DNA from: Candidatus Sumerlaeota bacterium
Lineage (GTDB): Bacteria; Sumerlaeota; Sumerlaeia; JAFGJS01
NCBI GenBank assembly: GCA_016928995.1
Contig: JAFGJS010000086.1
Span: forward strand, 12,416 to 76,415
Direction: 5' to 3'
DNA: 64,000 bases
Part shown: one piece after another, positions 47,592-56,304 of the stretch
How positions within the stretch are numbered: position 1 is the stretch's first letter
Layout: each line of letters opens with the position of its first letter
Notes under the pieces: model-generated
Databases searched by the model: none
Seen by the model: the letters and a program-made list of their open reading frames with translations, nothing else
Told to the model about the DNA's origin: nothing
Translations under genes and position numbers: made by a program

Positions 47592-48932
47592 TCAATGGTT
47601 GATCATCACGGTCGGCTGACCCGTGGCCTCAAGCACGGCGCGCCATTCCGGGCCGTCCGGATCAAGGCGTTTGCTGCCGGAAATCGCCAGGCTCATCGGG
47701 ATGTGCACAAAGTGCTGGTTGCAATACCCGATGATGATGCCGGTGCGCCCGGTCATCGCTGCGTGCACGGCGTTCTGCGCCAGTTTCAGGCAAAACACCG
47801 AATCCGCCGCATTGGCCGGCACCGAGCGAATGATATAACTCGGATCGATGTACTTGACCGTATGCTCCATGCCGATGTTTGTCAGAAAATCAGCGATGCG
47901 CAGTTTCAAATAGAGGCCGATGTCGGCCAGTTTTTTGTTGCCCGATTTATCCAACCCGAGGATTTCCGCCTCCTCGTGCATCAAGCTTTGTCCCGCGCCT
48001 TCGGCCACGACGACGAGCGCATGGCGCCGCGCTTCGAGCCGCGCGCGCAGGGCTTCCAGAAAGCCGCGCGGCCCTTCGAGTTCGAACGGCACTTCGGGCA
48101 CGATCACGAAGTTCGCCTCGCCCGAGGCCAGCGCCGCCTGCGCCGCGATGGAGCCGGAATTCCGCCCCATGACCTTCACCAGCCCGACGCCGTTGAGCGC
48201 GCCGCGCGCCTCCGTGTGCGCCGACATCACCGCGTCGCGCGCCGTGCTGAACGCCGTCTCATAGCCGAAGGTCTTCTCAGTGTAGCACACGTCATTGTCG
48301 ATGGTCTTGGGCAGGCCGACGACAGCGATCTTTGCGCCGCGCCGTTCGATTTCCTTCACGATTTCCAGCGCGCCGCGCGTTGTGCCGTCGCCGCCGATGG
48401 TGAACAGCAGGCTGACGTTTTCGCGCTGCAACATGTCCACCATCGTCGGCACGTCCTGTGCGCCGCGCGAGGAGCGCAGGAACGAACCGCCCTCCCACTG
48501 GATATGGTCCACCATCTCCGGCGTCAGGTTGAGCGCCTGCTCGATCCAGCTGGGCGTGAGTCCGAGAAAGCCGTACTGGCAGCCCAGGATGCGCCGTACG
48601 CCGTAGCGATGCCAGAGTTCCATCACCAGCGAGCGGATCACGTCGTTGATGCCGGGGCAGAGTCCGCCGCAGGTGACGATCGCGGCGGAAAGGCCGTCGG
48701 CCTTGGGATCGAAGTAAAGTTTGCGGCGCGGACCGGCCACCTCGAAAGCCAGCGGCTCCTCGCCCTGGTCCAGCGCCGCGCGGATCGCCTGCACGCCGGG
48801 ATTGTAATATACCCGCGCGTCCTCCGGCACGAAGTCCGCGATGAAGTCGCCGTGGACTTCGGAAAGGTTCAGCGGCGAGGCATGCGCCGCCTCGCCCAGC
48901 CTCGGTATCGAAAGCGCCTCGTGTGATTCCAT
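47592..48932 (-). CDS. pfkA: 6-phosphofructokinase (plant/trypanosome-like ATP-PFK subgroup)
   Basis: 446 residues from the ATG with GGAG upstream. It phosphorylates fructose 6-phosphate at the control step of glycolysis. Family blocks: VTCGGLCPGINDVIRSLVME, FTIGGDGTTRGA (180-184) and VVGLPKTIDNDVCYTEKTFG, MGRNSG, and VVAEGAGQ. The second Gly of GGDGT favours ATP over pyrophosphate, while Lys209 of PKTIDND is usually seen in PPi enzymes; this Gly/Lys pair is that of long ATP-PFKs such as the trypanosome enzyme. The N-terminal ~75 residues are an extension common in this subgroup. The gene is on its own. Confidence 0.92.
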   Translation of the reverse strand: MESHEALSIPRLGEAAHASPLNLSEVHGDFIADFVPEDARVYYNPGVQAIRAALDQGEEPLAFEVAGPRRKLYFDPKADGLSAAIVTCGGLCPGINDVIRSLVMELWHRYGVRRILGCQYGFLGLTPSWIEQALNLTPEMVDHIQWEGGSFLRSSRGAQDVPTMVDMLQRENVSLLFTIGGDGTTRGALEIVKEIERRGAKIAVVGLPKTIDNDVCYTEKTFGYETAFSTARDAVMSAHTEARGALNGVGLVKVMGRNSGSIAAQAALASGEANFVIVPEVPFELEGPRGFLEALRARLEARRHALVVVAEGAGQSLMHEEAEILGLDKSGNKKLADIGLYLKLRIADFLTNIGMEHTVKYIDPSYIIRSVPANAADSVFCLKLAQNAVHAAMTGRTGIIIGYCNQHFVHIPMSLAISGSKRLDPDGPEWRAVLEATGQPTVMINH

Positions 48933-49043
48933 TTTTCTCCAATTCCTGCTTTTGAATTCGTCTTTACTCAACCCTTGCCGGAGCCTGAAACGCAAGGCTA
49001 ATTTCCTTTCCATTCAATGTTCGATAAGGTTTTTCGGCATGTA

Positions 49044-49078
49044 ATTATGAATTATGAATTGCGAATGACGAATTATTT
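49044..49078. repeat. Five tandem 7-bp repeats, consensus AATTATG
   Basis: Units aattatg, aattatg, aattgcg, aatgacg, aattatt lie head to tail between the divergent phosphofructokinase and pseudopilin genes. Confidence 0.8.
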
Positions 49079-49194
49079 CTGAAAAGCATTGAGCAGATTC
49101 GCGAAAAAAAATGCAACCATCGCGCCTGTCTGTTGTCGGATGAAAATAATCCTGAGCCAGGCGCTGCGCAATACGCCGAAAGGAACGTGAGATC

Positions 49195-49896
49195 ATGGCG
49201 ATGCAATCGAGACAAACCAGCCGGGGATTGAGTGTAATCGAAATGCTGATTATCATTTCGATGGTTATGATTCTGACAACCATCGCTTGCCAGCAGAATC
49301 AGAGTCGCGGTGTGCGGAGTTGGGTTTCTCGCGTGAAGGCCGATCAGCGTTCTTTGGCCACGGCCATCGAAGCCTACTTTGTGGATCATAATGCATATCC
49401 GGCCATGGCGAGTGGAGCTAATGGCGAGAATGAATTGTTCAAGTCAGGAACAGGGGCGTATCAAATGTGCACTTTTCGGTCGTCCAATGGGAGCGGTCTT
49501 TGCACATTGACGACTCCGATCAGCTACATCCCGGCGTATCCTCCGGATCCCTTTGCGGACTCAAAAGGTCCAACTTTTGGTTACCGGCAATTCGAATACA
49601 CATGGGTGTTGATCAGCTACGGTCCGGACCGTGATGAGAACGCCAAGCCGCATTCTGGCGATCATTATAACACCGTTTGCACGGTGAAGTTAAATAAGAA
49701 AGGCGGAGGAATTTTCGGCAAGTTTTTTGCCAGCCGTAATTTCGATAAAAATTTCGAGCCCAGTTTCCAGCTCGATATCGGCCAGCCATCGCTGGAGTAT
49801 CTAAGCAGCCTAGGCGTCAAGAGTATGCACGCATTGCATTACGATCCAAGCAACGGCACAGTCAGCGAAGGCGATATCGTGCGAGTGAAGCAATAA
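49195..49896 (+). CDS. Divergent pseudopilin-like protein 1
   Basis: 233 residues. The leader MAMQSRQTSRG is followed by LSVIEMLIIISMVMILTTIA: cleavage after Gly11, with Glu5 kept but FTLIE changed to LSVIE. The helix leads to VKADQRSLATAIEAYFVDHN and a globular domain with LISYGPDRDENAKPHSGDHY and DPSNGTVSEGDI. AGGA lies upstream. Cysteines after the helix (Cys32) are unusual for a pilin helix. The next gene is a near homolog 15 bases downstream, so the pair arose by tandem duplication. Confidence 0.82.
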   Translation: MAMQSRQTSRGLSVIEMLIIISMVMILTTIACQQNQSRGVRSWVSRVKADQRSLATAIEAYFVDHNAYPAMASGANGENELFKSGTGAYQMCTFRSSNGSGLCTLTTPISYIPAYPPDPFADSKGPTFGYRQFEYTWVLISYGPDRDENAKPHSGDHYNTVCTVKLNKKGGGIFGKFFASRNFDKNFEPSFQLDIGQPSLEYLSSLGVKSMHALHYDPSNGTVSEGDIVRVKQ

Positions 49897-49911
49897 AAGG
49901 AGCGTGAGATC

Positions 49912-50682
49912 ATGTTGATGCAATCGAAGCGAAACTGTCAGGGAATAACAACGATCGATGCCCTAATCATCATTTTGCTGATAGCTATTGTTCTCGCGAT
50001 AGCCGTGCCGAATTTTCTGGAATTCAAAGCTGATTTCAATGTATCGCGAGTGAAGTCGGACATGCGGGCGATTGCGACAGCACTGGAAGCATACTACGTT
50101 GATAACAGCGCATATCCGCTAATGGCTTCCGGAGCCGAAGGCGAAAACTGGCGGGCAAAAGAAAAGTCCGGCGCATATCGCATCTGCACTTTTCGCCGGG
50201 CGGATCAGTTCGCCGCAGGTTTAACGACTCCGATTGCTTATCTTTTCGATTATCCGCTGGATCCAGCGGCGGATAGTGAAAATACGACTTACGGTTATCG
50301 AGCCTATCAAAATGGATGGGCGCTGATCAGCTTTGGCCGGGATAGGGATGAAAACGCCAAGCCGCATCCCGGAGATCACAATAACACCGTCTGCGTGGCA
50401 GATATTGATCCTGTGACCGGCGCCGATCGTAATTTCGAACCATCCTTTCGTTTAAATGTAACTCAGCCATCGCCAGAATATTTGACGGCAGTCGGAAGCC
50501 TAAGCGGCAATGCGCTGCATTTCGATCCGACCAATGGAGCGGAGAGTGAAGGCGACATTGTTCGTTCTTTTGTCCGTGTGATTGAGGAACAAGGCAATGT
50601 GAAAGCTGAGTCACGGTCTTCAATGAGTACAGAATCCTTCTCTTTTGTGAATCCTGAAGACTTTATAAACACTGAAAACTGA
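49912..50682 (+). CDS. Divergent pseudopilin-like protein 2 (Glu5 replaced by Asp)
   Basis: 256 residues. The leader MLMQSKRNCQG precedes ITTIDALIIILLIAIVLAIA; the mature position 5 is Asp, not the conserved Glu that aids methylation and assembly. VPNFLEFKADFNVSRVKSDM and ATALEAYYVDNSAYPLMASG closely match the preceding gene and the pseudopilin at 13933. The globular part keeps DENAKPHPGDHNNTVCV and DPTNGAESEGDI. A ~35-residue Ser/Glu/Asn tail is added. AGGAG lies upstream. It sits 15 bases after pseudopilin 1, in one unit. Confidence 0.82.
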   Translation: MLMQSKRNCQGITTIDALIIILLIAIVLAIAVPNFLEFKADFNVSRVKSDMRAIATALEAYYVDNSAYPLMASGAEGENWRAKEKSGAYRICTFRRADQFAAGLTTPIAYLFDYPLDPAADSENTTYGYRAYQNGWALISFGRDRDENAKPHPGDHNNTVCVADIDPVTGADRNFEPSFRLNVTQPSPEYLTAVGSLSGNALHFDPTNGAESEGDIVRSFVRVIEEQGNVKAESRSSMSTESFSFVNPEDFINTEN

Positions 50683-50771
50683 TCTCTGGAGTTTGACTTT
50701 GCTTGACGGTTCCGGCTTCCGGCGATAGAGTGACGCCTTTCATTTGCATCACAATCAGGGCGGGGATCCGC

Positions 50772-51890
50772 ATGAAAATATTGTTTGATCCGGCGGAATG
50801 GAAGGGGCTTGTGCGGCCCGTGCCGTTCCTCAAGGTGCTTACCATCTTCATCACCAATCGCTGCAACGCCCGCTGCGAGACGTGCTTCTATTGGCAGGAA
50901 CTGAATAATCAGTCGCAGGATCTGACGCTCGATGAGTATCGCCAGATTCAGGCGAAGCTGCCGCCGTATCAGGACATCCTGATCAGCGGCGGGGAACCGA
51001 CTCTGGCGCCGCACCTGCCGGACGTGATCGAGACCTTCATCCATCGCCCGGAGCAGGCGATCACCATGCCGACCAACGGCATCAAGAGCCGCCAGATCCG
51101 CGACATGGTCAAGGACATCTGCGAGCGGCGGCCGAACAACCGCTTCGTGGTCGGCGTCTCGCTCGACGCCATTGGCGAGCTGCACGACCGGATCCGCGGC
51201 GTGCCGGGCAATTACGACAAGGCCATTGAAACGTTGCGGCTGCTCTGTGAACTCAAACCGGAGCATCCGAACCTGCGGTTGACCTCGCTCACTACCGTGT
51301 TCGATGAGAATCACAAGCAAGTTCCGGAGTTGCTGCGCGAGATGGCGCGGCTGGATTACGTCGATTACCTTACCGTGGAGCCTCTGCGCGGCGCGCCGAT
51401 GAAGCAGGGGCTGCGCGCGCCGCTGTTTTACGAGCTGAGGAAAATTCAGGATTTGCTGCACGAGCTGAACGTTGGCCTGCTTTCGCGCAAGCAGCCGCTC
51501 GAAGCGAGCACGATGCTGTCGCACATCCGCGCCCTGCATCGCGAGCAACAACGCATGCTGGAGTCCGGCCGGCTGAGCATCGACTGCAAGGCCGGGACTG
51601 TGATTGGCGTGCTGGAACATGACGGCCAGGTGCGCCTGTGCGAAATGTTCGAGCCCGTGGGCAACCTGCGCGACTTCGGCTACGACTTCGCGGCGATATG
51701 GAACTCGCCAGCCGCCGAGGCGCAGCGCCGCTATATCAAAACGAAGGAATGCAGCTGCACACATTGCGTCAACATCGGCCAGAGCCTGCCGTTCCACTTC
51801 TGGCCCGAGTTCGAGCGACTGATGGAAAAGCGCGCGCTGGAGCGCCGCGTCTACATCGAACGCGAAGCGGCTGGCGTGAAATCCTGTTAA
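50772..51890 (+). CDS. Radical SAM protein
   Basis: 372 residues from the ATG beginning MKILFDPAEWKGLVRP. The SAM/[4Fe-4S] motif is CNARCETC (Cys31, Cys35, Cys38). Further blocks: ILISGGEPTLAPHLPDVIET (the GGEP SAM-binding motif) and VVGVSLDAIGELHDRIRG. A C-terminal cysteine set (DCKAGTVIGVLEHDGQVRLC ... ECSCTHC) resembles a twitch/SPASM auxiliary cluster site. Such proteins modify peptides, sugars or cofactors; no substrate peptide is adjacent. The gene is 89 bases after the pseudopilin pair, and co-transcription is possible but not shown. Confidence 0.9.
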   Translation: MKILFDPAEWKGLVRPVPFLKVLTIFITNRCNARCETCFYWQELNNQSQDLTLDEYRQIQAKLPPYQDILISGGEPTLAPHLPDVIETFIHRPEQAITMPTNGIKSRQIRDMVKDICERRPNNRFVVGVSLDAIGELHDRIRGVPGNYDKAIETLRLLCELKPEHPNLRLTSLTTVFDENHKQVPELLREMARLDYVDYLTVEPLRGAPMKQGLRAPLFYELRKIQDLLHELNVGLLSRKQPLEASTMLSHIRALHREQQRMLESGRLSIDCKAGTVIGVLEHDGQVRLCEMFEPVGNLRDFGYDFAAIWNSPAAEAQRRYIKTKECSCTHCVNIGQSLPFHFWPEFERLMEKRALERRVYIEREAAGVKSC

Positions 51891-51920
51891 GCGAGTCATT
51901 TAACGTAAAGGTGCAAAGCG

Positions 51921-52496
51921 ATGGACACATTCCGGCGATCTTCAGGGGATAAGGCGATTGATCCGGCATTGGCCCTCAAGGCTGCTCAGCAAATATACCA
52001 AAAGGCCGCCGAAGAGGGGAAGCGCGCGGCGATGGCGGGCGGGCTGGCGATGCAGCTGTTCGGCTTCACCCGGGCGACAAAAGACATCGATATGATCGCC
52101 TCGGATGAGTTGGATTTGCCCGCGGATGAGCGATTGGAATTCGGAGGCGCCATCTATCAGCTTGAGATTGATGGGACGCGTGTGGAAATTGATTGGATCG
52201 TCCGTGCTGACGACAAGCGGCTGGTGTATGAAGCCGCCCTTGAAGCGGCGGAGATGACAGAGCATGGCGCGCCGATCATCACGCCGGAATGGATGGTGTT
52301 ATTGAAGTATCTCGCTGGCCGCGGCAAGGATCATATGGACCTTTTATGGCTGCTGCAGGAGGATGGTCTTGTGAATCGGGATCAGGTGATGGCGAATATT
52401 GAAAAATTGATGGGAGCCGTCGCCTTTTGGGCCAAGGAAGATCTAAAAGCAGCCTTTAAGGAGGCGGACTTTATGAAGGAGAGAGATAAACAATAA
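51921..52496 (+). CDS. Nucleotidyltransferase-like protein (possible toxin-antitoxin component)
   Basis: 191 residues. The motif AGGLAMQLFGFTRATKDIDM (Gly40-Gly41, Asp55, Asp57) is the GG...DxD pattern of DNA polymerase beta-type nucleotidyltransferases, and VEIDWIVRA could supply the third carboxylate. The C-terminal part is helical. Such proteins include MNT antitoxins and AbiEii-type toxins. AGG lies upstream of the ATG. The next gene is another nucleotidyltransferase 4 bases downstream. Confidence 0.8.
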   Translation: MDTFRRSSGDKAIDPALALKAAQQIYQKAAEEGKRAAMAGGLAMQLFGFTRATKDIDMIASDELDLPADERLEFGGAIYQLEIDGTRVEIDWIVRADDKRLVYEAALEAAEMTEHGAPIITPEWMVLLKYLAGRGKDHMDLLWLLQEDGLVNRDQVMANIEKLMGAVAFWAKEDLKAAFKEADFMKERDKQ

Positions 52497-52500
52497 GGTC

Positions 52501-52992
52501 ATGTACTATTTCGACGTTCTTGAGGCGCTTTATCGGAATGATGTGCGATACCTCCTGGTGGGCGGACTGTGTGTGAATTTGCACGGCGTGCCGCGAGTGA
52601 CTCAGGATATTGACATCATCATTTCGATGGCGCCGGAAAACGTTCGCAAAACAACGGCGGCATTAAAGGGATTAGGGTATGCCCCGCGCCTGCCAGTGGA
52701 CGCGGATGATTTGGCCGATGCGGAAAAAGTGCGGGATTGGATCGAAAACAGAAACCTTAAAGCCTTCAGTTTTTTTCATCCCAAAGAGATGCATAAGACC
52801 GTTGATATTGTGCTTTTGCATCCCTTGAATTTTGATCGCTCTTATCAGGAAAAAGTTACGATTGAAATGAGAGAGATTATGGTGCATCTCGCGCCGATTG
52901 CGGATTTGATGCAAATGAAAGAAGTCAGCGGACGGGATAAAGACATCAGCGATGTTGAGATGCTTAAAAAGCGGCTAAAGCTTCTCAATTGA
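52501..52992 (+). CDS. Second nucleotidyltransferase-like protein
   Basis: 163 residues. The same fold motif appears as VGGLCVNLHGVPRVTQDIDI (Gly21-Gly22, Asp36, Asp38), with a candidate third acid in HKTVDIVLL. It differs strongly from the preceding gene in sequence, so it is a paralog rather than a recent copy. AAGG lies just before the ATG. The 4-base gap to the upstream gene suggests coupled translation. A 65-residue ORF follows at 53048. Confidence 0.82.
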   Translation: MYYFDVLEALYRNDVRYLLVGGLCVNLHGVPRVTQDIDIIISMAPENVRKTTAALKGLGYAPRLPVDADDLADAEKVRDWIENRNLKAFSFFHPKEMHKTVDIVLLHPLNFDRSYQEKVTIEMREIMVHLAPIADLMQMKEVSGRDKDISDVEMLKKRLKLLN

Positions 52993-53047
52993 CTCCTATG
53001 AAGATGATTCGTTAAAATATATACATTATTTGGTTCGGAGCGCAGCA

Positions 53048-53245
53048 ATGGCCGCCGGCCTTCGATATTGTTTGGAAGACAAAGATATCATTGAATACGC
53101 CCAACTGTCCGCGGAAGAAAAGTTGCAATGGCTGGAGGAAATTAACGCGTTCAACCGCATCGCGTTGTCGGATGAGGCGAAGAGAATGCACGCGATGTTT
53201 CTCGGGAAGATCCCGCCTGATGCATCGTCGGAAGACACATCATAG
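53048..53245 (+). CDS. Small helical protein downstream of nucleotidyltransferase pair
   Basis: 65 residues from the ATG with GGAG 7 bases upstream. The sequence is mostly helical and charged (DIIEYAQLSAEEKLQWLEEI, then NAFNRIALSDEAKRMHAMFL). It looks like the small partner protein often encoded beside DUF6036/AbiEii-like nucleotidyltransferase genes, an impression from memory rather than a search. The C-terminus is short and polar. Convergent with the peptidase gene at 26 bases. Confidence 0.65.
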   Translation: MAAGLRYCLEDKDIIEYAQLSAEEKLQWLEEINAFNRIALSDEAKRMHAMFLGKIPPDASSEDTS

Positions 53246-53271
53246 AGAACCTAATCGATGACTCTTCATTT

Positions 53272-54762
53272 TCAGTTGAAATTGTCCGAGTGGCCGATGC
53301 TGGCGCGGTCGTTGATTTTTTCGCGCAGGGTATCATCGTAGATCTTGGGGTATTTTGCGCGGCCCCACATGCGCCATTCGACGTGCAGGTCCTCCAGCAT
53401 GGCGCCGAAGGCCTGCTTGCAGGCCTGATCGGTGGTCTTGCCTTCCGCGATGAGCTTCAGGAATTCGCCCAGCGAGCCTTCCGGCCGCGTTTCGATGATG
53501 TAATGCATGAAGCCTTTAGCGTGCGCGTAGGCCTCTTGCGCGCGCGAGCGCTCGGAGAAGGTCTCGAATTCACGCAGCCGGATCTCCTCAAATTTAAAAC
53601 TGGAGTACTTCACCACGTTGACCAGGTGCGCCAGTTCCTGCGGATTCAATCTCCAGTCCGGCTCAAAGTGCTGCGCCAATCCCTCGTGCATCCAGAACTC
53701 CAGTTTGTCGCCCAGCCAGCTGGACAGAAAGACGTGCGTCATTTCATGATACACCACGCGCCGGATCGCCTTCTCGTCCAGATTGAGCAAGTGCGAGGGG
53801 AGCCGCAGTTTGCCGTCGAAGAATCCGCCGGCCCAATGCGGCAGACCGTGGATTTCGTAGAAGTCGTCGCTGTCGTAGACTTTCACGCGCAACGGCGGGC
53901 GCGGCTTGTGGCCGATCTCGACGGATAAATGCTCGTACGCTTCGGTCATCACAGCGATCAACAGGTGAATTTTGCGCTCGCTGATCCAGGCGTCGTAACT
54001 CACCTGGAAACGATGGCGCTCATCCGTCATCTGCTCCGCGTTGCGCTCGAACTCCATGTCCGCCAGGCATTGCTCGATGCGTTCCTTGTCCTGCCGTTTG
54101 CGCAACGGATCGGCGGCCATCGCCTTTTCGTAATATTCGCGGGCCAATGAATAAAGGTCATAGTTGTAAAAATGGTCGGCCAGCGCGCGCAGGGCCGTGG
54201 CGTTTTCCTGATCCATGTCGATGGCCCGGTAGAGCAGATTGCGTCCGCGGATCGAACCGCCCGCATCCAGTTCGTCCATGCCCCACATCACCAGCATCGA
54301 GACGTGATTGTGGCGCGAGGTTTGCAGCAGGTCGTCGTCATTCACATACGGCTCGAGTTTTTTCATTTCGAGAAACACCGGCTCAGCCTCTGTATAACGC
54401 TTTTGCTGCGTCAGACTCACCGCGAAATTATTCACCGCGGAGAAATAATTATTGTGGGTTTGCTGATCGTCCGGATCGATTTCGAGCGCCTGTTTGAAAT
54501 GCTTGCGCGCCTGTTCGATGCGCCCCTGCTTGATTTCGAAGAGCGCCTGGGCGTTATAGGCGACCACCAGATTATCCAGGATTGTCTGCTCCTCGGGCGC
54601 GATCTTATGCGCCTGCCGAAACAGATCCTCGGCTTCCTCCAGCCGTCCATCGTTCAGCGCCTCCACGCCGCGTTGATTGAGCTCGCTCGCGTCCGGCGCA
54701 GCCAGAAGCGCAAGAGGCAGACTAATAAAAATCAGGATGAATGTATATAAAAGTGATTTCAT
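53272..54762 (-). CDS. Secreted TPR protein with MA-type metallopeptidase domain
   Basis: 496 residues from MKSLLYTFILIFISLPLALL, a signal peptide (cleavage near LLA, AP). Residues ~25-240 hold four to five TPR units (RGVEALNDGRLEEAEDLFRQ). The peptidase part (~265-440) has the zinc motif His339-Glu340-xx-His343 (VVYHEMTHVFLSSW) and Glu360 in WMHEGLAQ as probable third ligand, the gluzincin pattern of peptidase-MA-like proteins. It should act outside the cytoplasm; the substrate is unknown. The gene is convergent with the small ORF at 53048. Confidence 0.88.
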   Translation of the reverse strand: MKSLLYTFILIFISLPLALLAAPDASELNQRGVEALNDGRLEEAEDLFRQAHKIAPEEQTILDNLVVAYNAQALFEIKQGRIEQARKHFKQALEIDPDDQQTHNNYFSAVNNFAVSLTQQKRYTEAEPVFLEMKKLEPYVNDDDLLQTSRHNHVSMLVMWGMDELDAGGSIRGRNLLYRAIDMDQENATALRALADHFYNYDLYSLAREYYEKAMAADPLRKRQDKERIEQCLADMEFERNAEQMTDERHRFQVSYDAWISERKIHLLIAVMTEAYEHLSVEIGHKPRPPLRVKVYDSDDFYEIHGLPHWAGGFFDGKLRLPSHLLNLDEKAIRRVVYHEMTHVFLSSWLGDKLEFWMHEGLAQHFEPDWRLNPQELAHLVNVVKYSSFKFEEIRLREFETFSERSRAQEAYAHAKGFMHYIIETRPEGSLGEFLKLIAEGKTTDQACKQAFGAMLEDLHVEWRMWGRAKYPKIYDDTLREKINDRASIGHSDNFN

Positions 54763-54879
54763 GATCAAATCGTCGCGATCTTTTCATTCAATTTTGCATT
54801 GATTGTTCTTACCAATTATATGGCGCAGGGGCTTCGTTGACAAGGCTCAAATTGTTGCGGATCTGTTCCAACTATATCG

Positions 54880-56298
54880 TCAATCGACGATGCGGAATTG
54901 ATCAAAGGCGGAGAATTTTTCCGGCCAGGCCTGAGCCGGGCTTTCGTTTTGATGGATGCAGCGCGCGCAAGCCAAACCCATCACGATGGAATGGTCGATG
55001 TTGTTGTGGTTGTACAGCCCTTGCCGGCCGCAGCTCAGCAGATTCGGGAAACCGGCGAGATAATCCCAGATGACGCTCAGATCAGCGGCGTAGTCCTTGT
55101 AATACACCGGATAGGCCCACGGCACGTCCTGGACAAAGGCGTCCACGATTTCATCGTCGCGCATCAGCCCCGTGCCCACGATGTCCGTGCGCACGCGGCG
55201 GATCAATTCTTCCCGCGGCATATTCGCCAGTTCGTCGCCTTCGTGGCACGTCACTTCGAGGCAAATCAAGGATTGGCCCGCGGGCGCCATGGACTCGTCG
55301 AAATTTTTTGCCTCATGGCCCCGATTGAAAATAAGATCCGCGCCGGGGAAGTAGAGCCAGTGGTTCGCGCTGACGTGCCCGCGTTCGACGATCAGGCAGA
55401 CCAGCCGCAGATACAAATAGCGCAACCGCTTCATGGTATCCGCCGCGGCCTGGCTGGGCCGATGCCGCAGCAGCATCGGCAGAAACAACGGCAGCGGAAT
55501 CGTGTTGATCAGAATATCGCATTCCAGGCGTTGATGCGCGCCGCCGGTTTTGATCTGCACGGAGTTCAGTTGCGCGTCGCTAGCCTCAATGCCCGTAACC
55601 TTGGCGCCCGTCATGATGCGCCCGCCGGCCGCTTCGATCTTCTCCAGATAATGCTTCGCCAGTTCATTAATTCCGCCGCGCAAGTAGTATGATTCGCGCA
55701 AGGCGCCGGTGGCCTCCGGCGAGGTGTCCCGGCTCAGCAAGCCCTTGAGCAACTTGTCCAGCCCGCCGACCGTCAGGCGTACTCGTCCGATCTGATCGGA
55801 AAGCTCCGTCGCATCCATCTTCCACATCTTCTCGACGTATGGCTTGAAGAGATAATGATACAGCGACGGACCGAACGCGCGCATCATGTATTGTTCGAGC
55901 GTGCCATCGATTTCCTTGCGGCCGTGCAGCGCCTGGTGCAGCATAAAACTGAGCATGAACCACGCCGGTTTGAACGGGCCGATGGTCAACGCGAGTTCGA
56001 ACGGCTTCACCGGATACTCAATGTAGCGGCGGCCCAGTCGCATCTTGCTTTGCCGTTTCAACGCGATCACTTTTTCCCCGGCGATTTCCTCAATCAACTC
56101 GTGGACTTCGGGCAGTTCCGTGTTCAGCCGGTGCGGACCCAGGTCCGTCAGGAAACCGTTATGCTCGATGCTGCGCGCCAGCCCGCCGGCAGCGTCGTCC
56201 TTCTCGACGATCGTCACATCGTAATCGCCGAGTTTCAGCAATTCATAAGCCGTGGCAAGTCCGGAGATTCCGCCGCCGATGATGACAATTTTTTTCAC
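54880..56298 (-). CDS. FAD/NAD(P)-binding amine oxidase-like protein (protoporphyrinogen oxidase / UDP-galactopyranose mutase-like)
   Basis: 472 residues. The FAD-binding motif KIVIIGGGISGLATAYELLK is followed by VEKDDAAGGLARSIEHNGFL and DLGPHRLN, as in PPOX and UDP-galactopyranose mutase-like enzymes. The body YLFKPYVEKMWKMDATELSD is typical of members found in cell-envelope glycan clusters. It lies 6 bases after a GT2 glycosyltransferase in one operon, so a role in modifying a lipid-linked sugar is more likely than haem synthesis (inference). Confidence 0.85.
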   Translation of the reverse strand: MKKIVIIGGGISGLATAYELLKLGDYDVTIVEKDDAAGGLARSIEHNGFLTDLGPHRLNTELPEVHELIEEIAGEKVIALKRQSKMRLGRRYIEYPVKPFELALTIGPFKPAWFMLSFMLHQALHGRKEIDGTLEQYMMRAFGPSLYHYLFKPYVEKMWKMDATELSDQIGRVRLTVGGLDKLLKGLLSRDTSPEATGALRESYYLRGGINELAKHYLEKIEAAGGRIMTGAKVTGIEASDAQLNSVQIKTGGAHQRLECDILINTIPLPLFLPMLLRHRPSQAAADTMKRLRYLYLRLVCLIVERGHVSANHWLYFPGADLIFNRGHEAKNFDESMAPAGQSLICLEVTCHEGDELANMPREELIRRVRTDIVGTGLMRDDEIVDAFVQDVPWAYPVYYKDYAADLSVIWDYLAGFPNLLSCGRQGLYNHNNIDHSIVMGLACARCIHQNESPAQAWPEKFSAFDQFRIVD

Positions 56299-56304
56299 GA
56301 TGCT

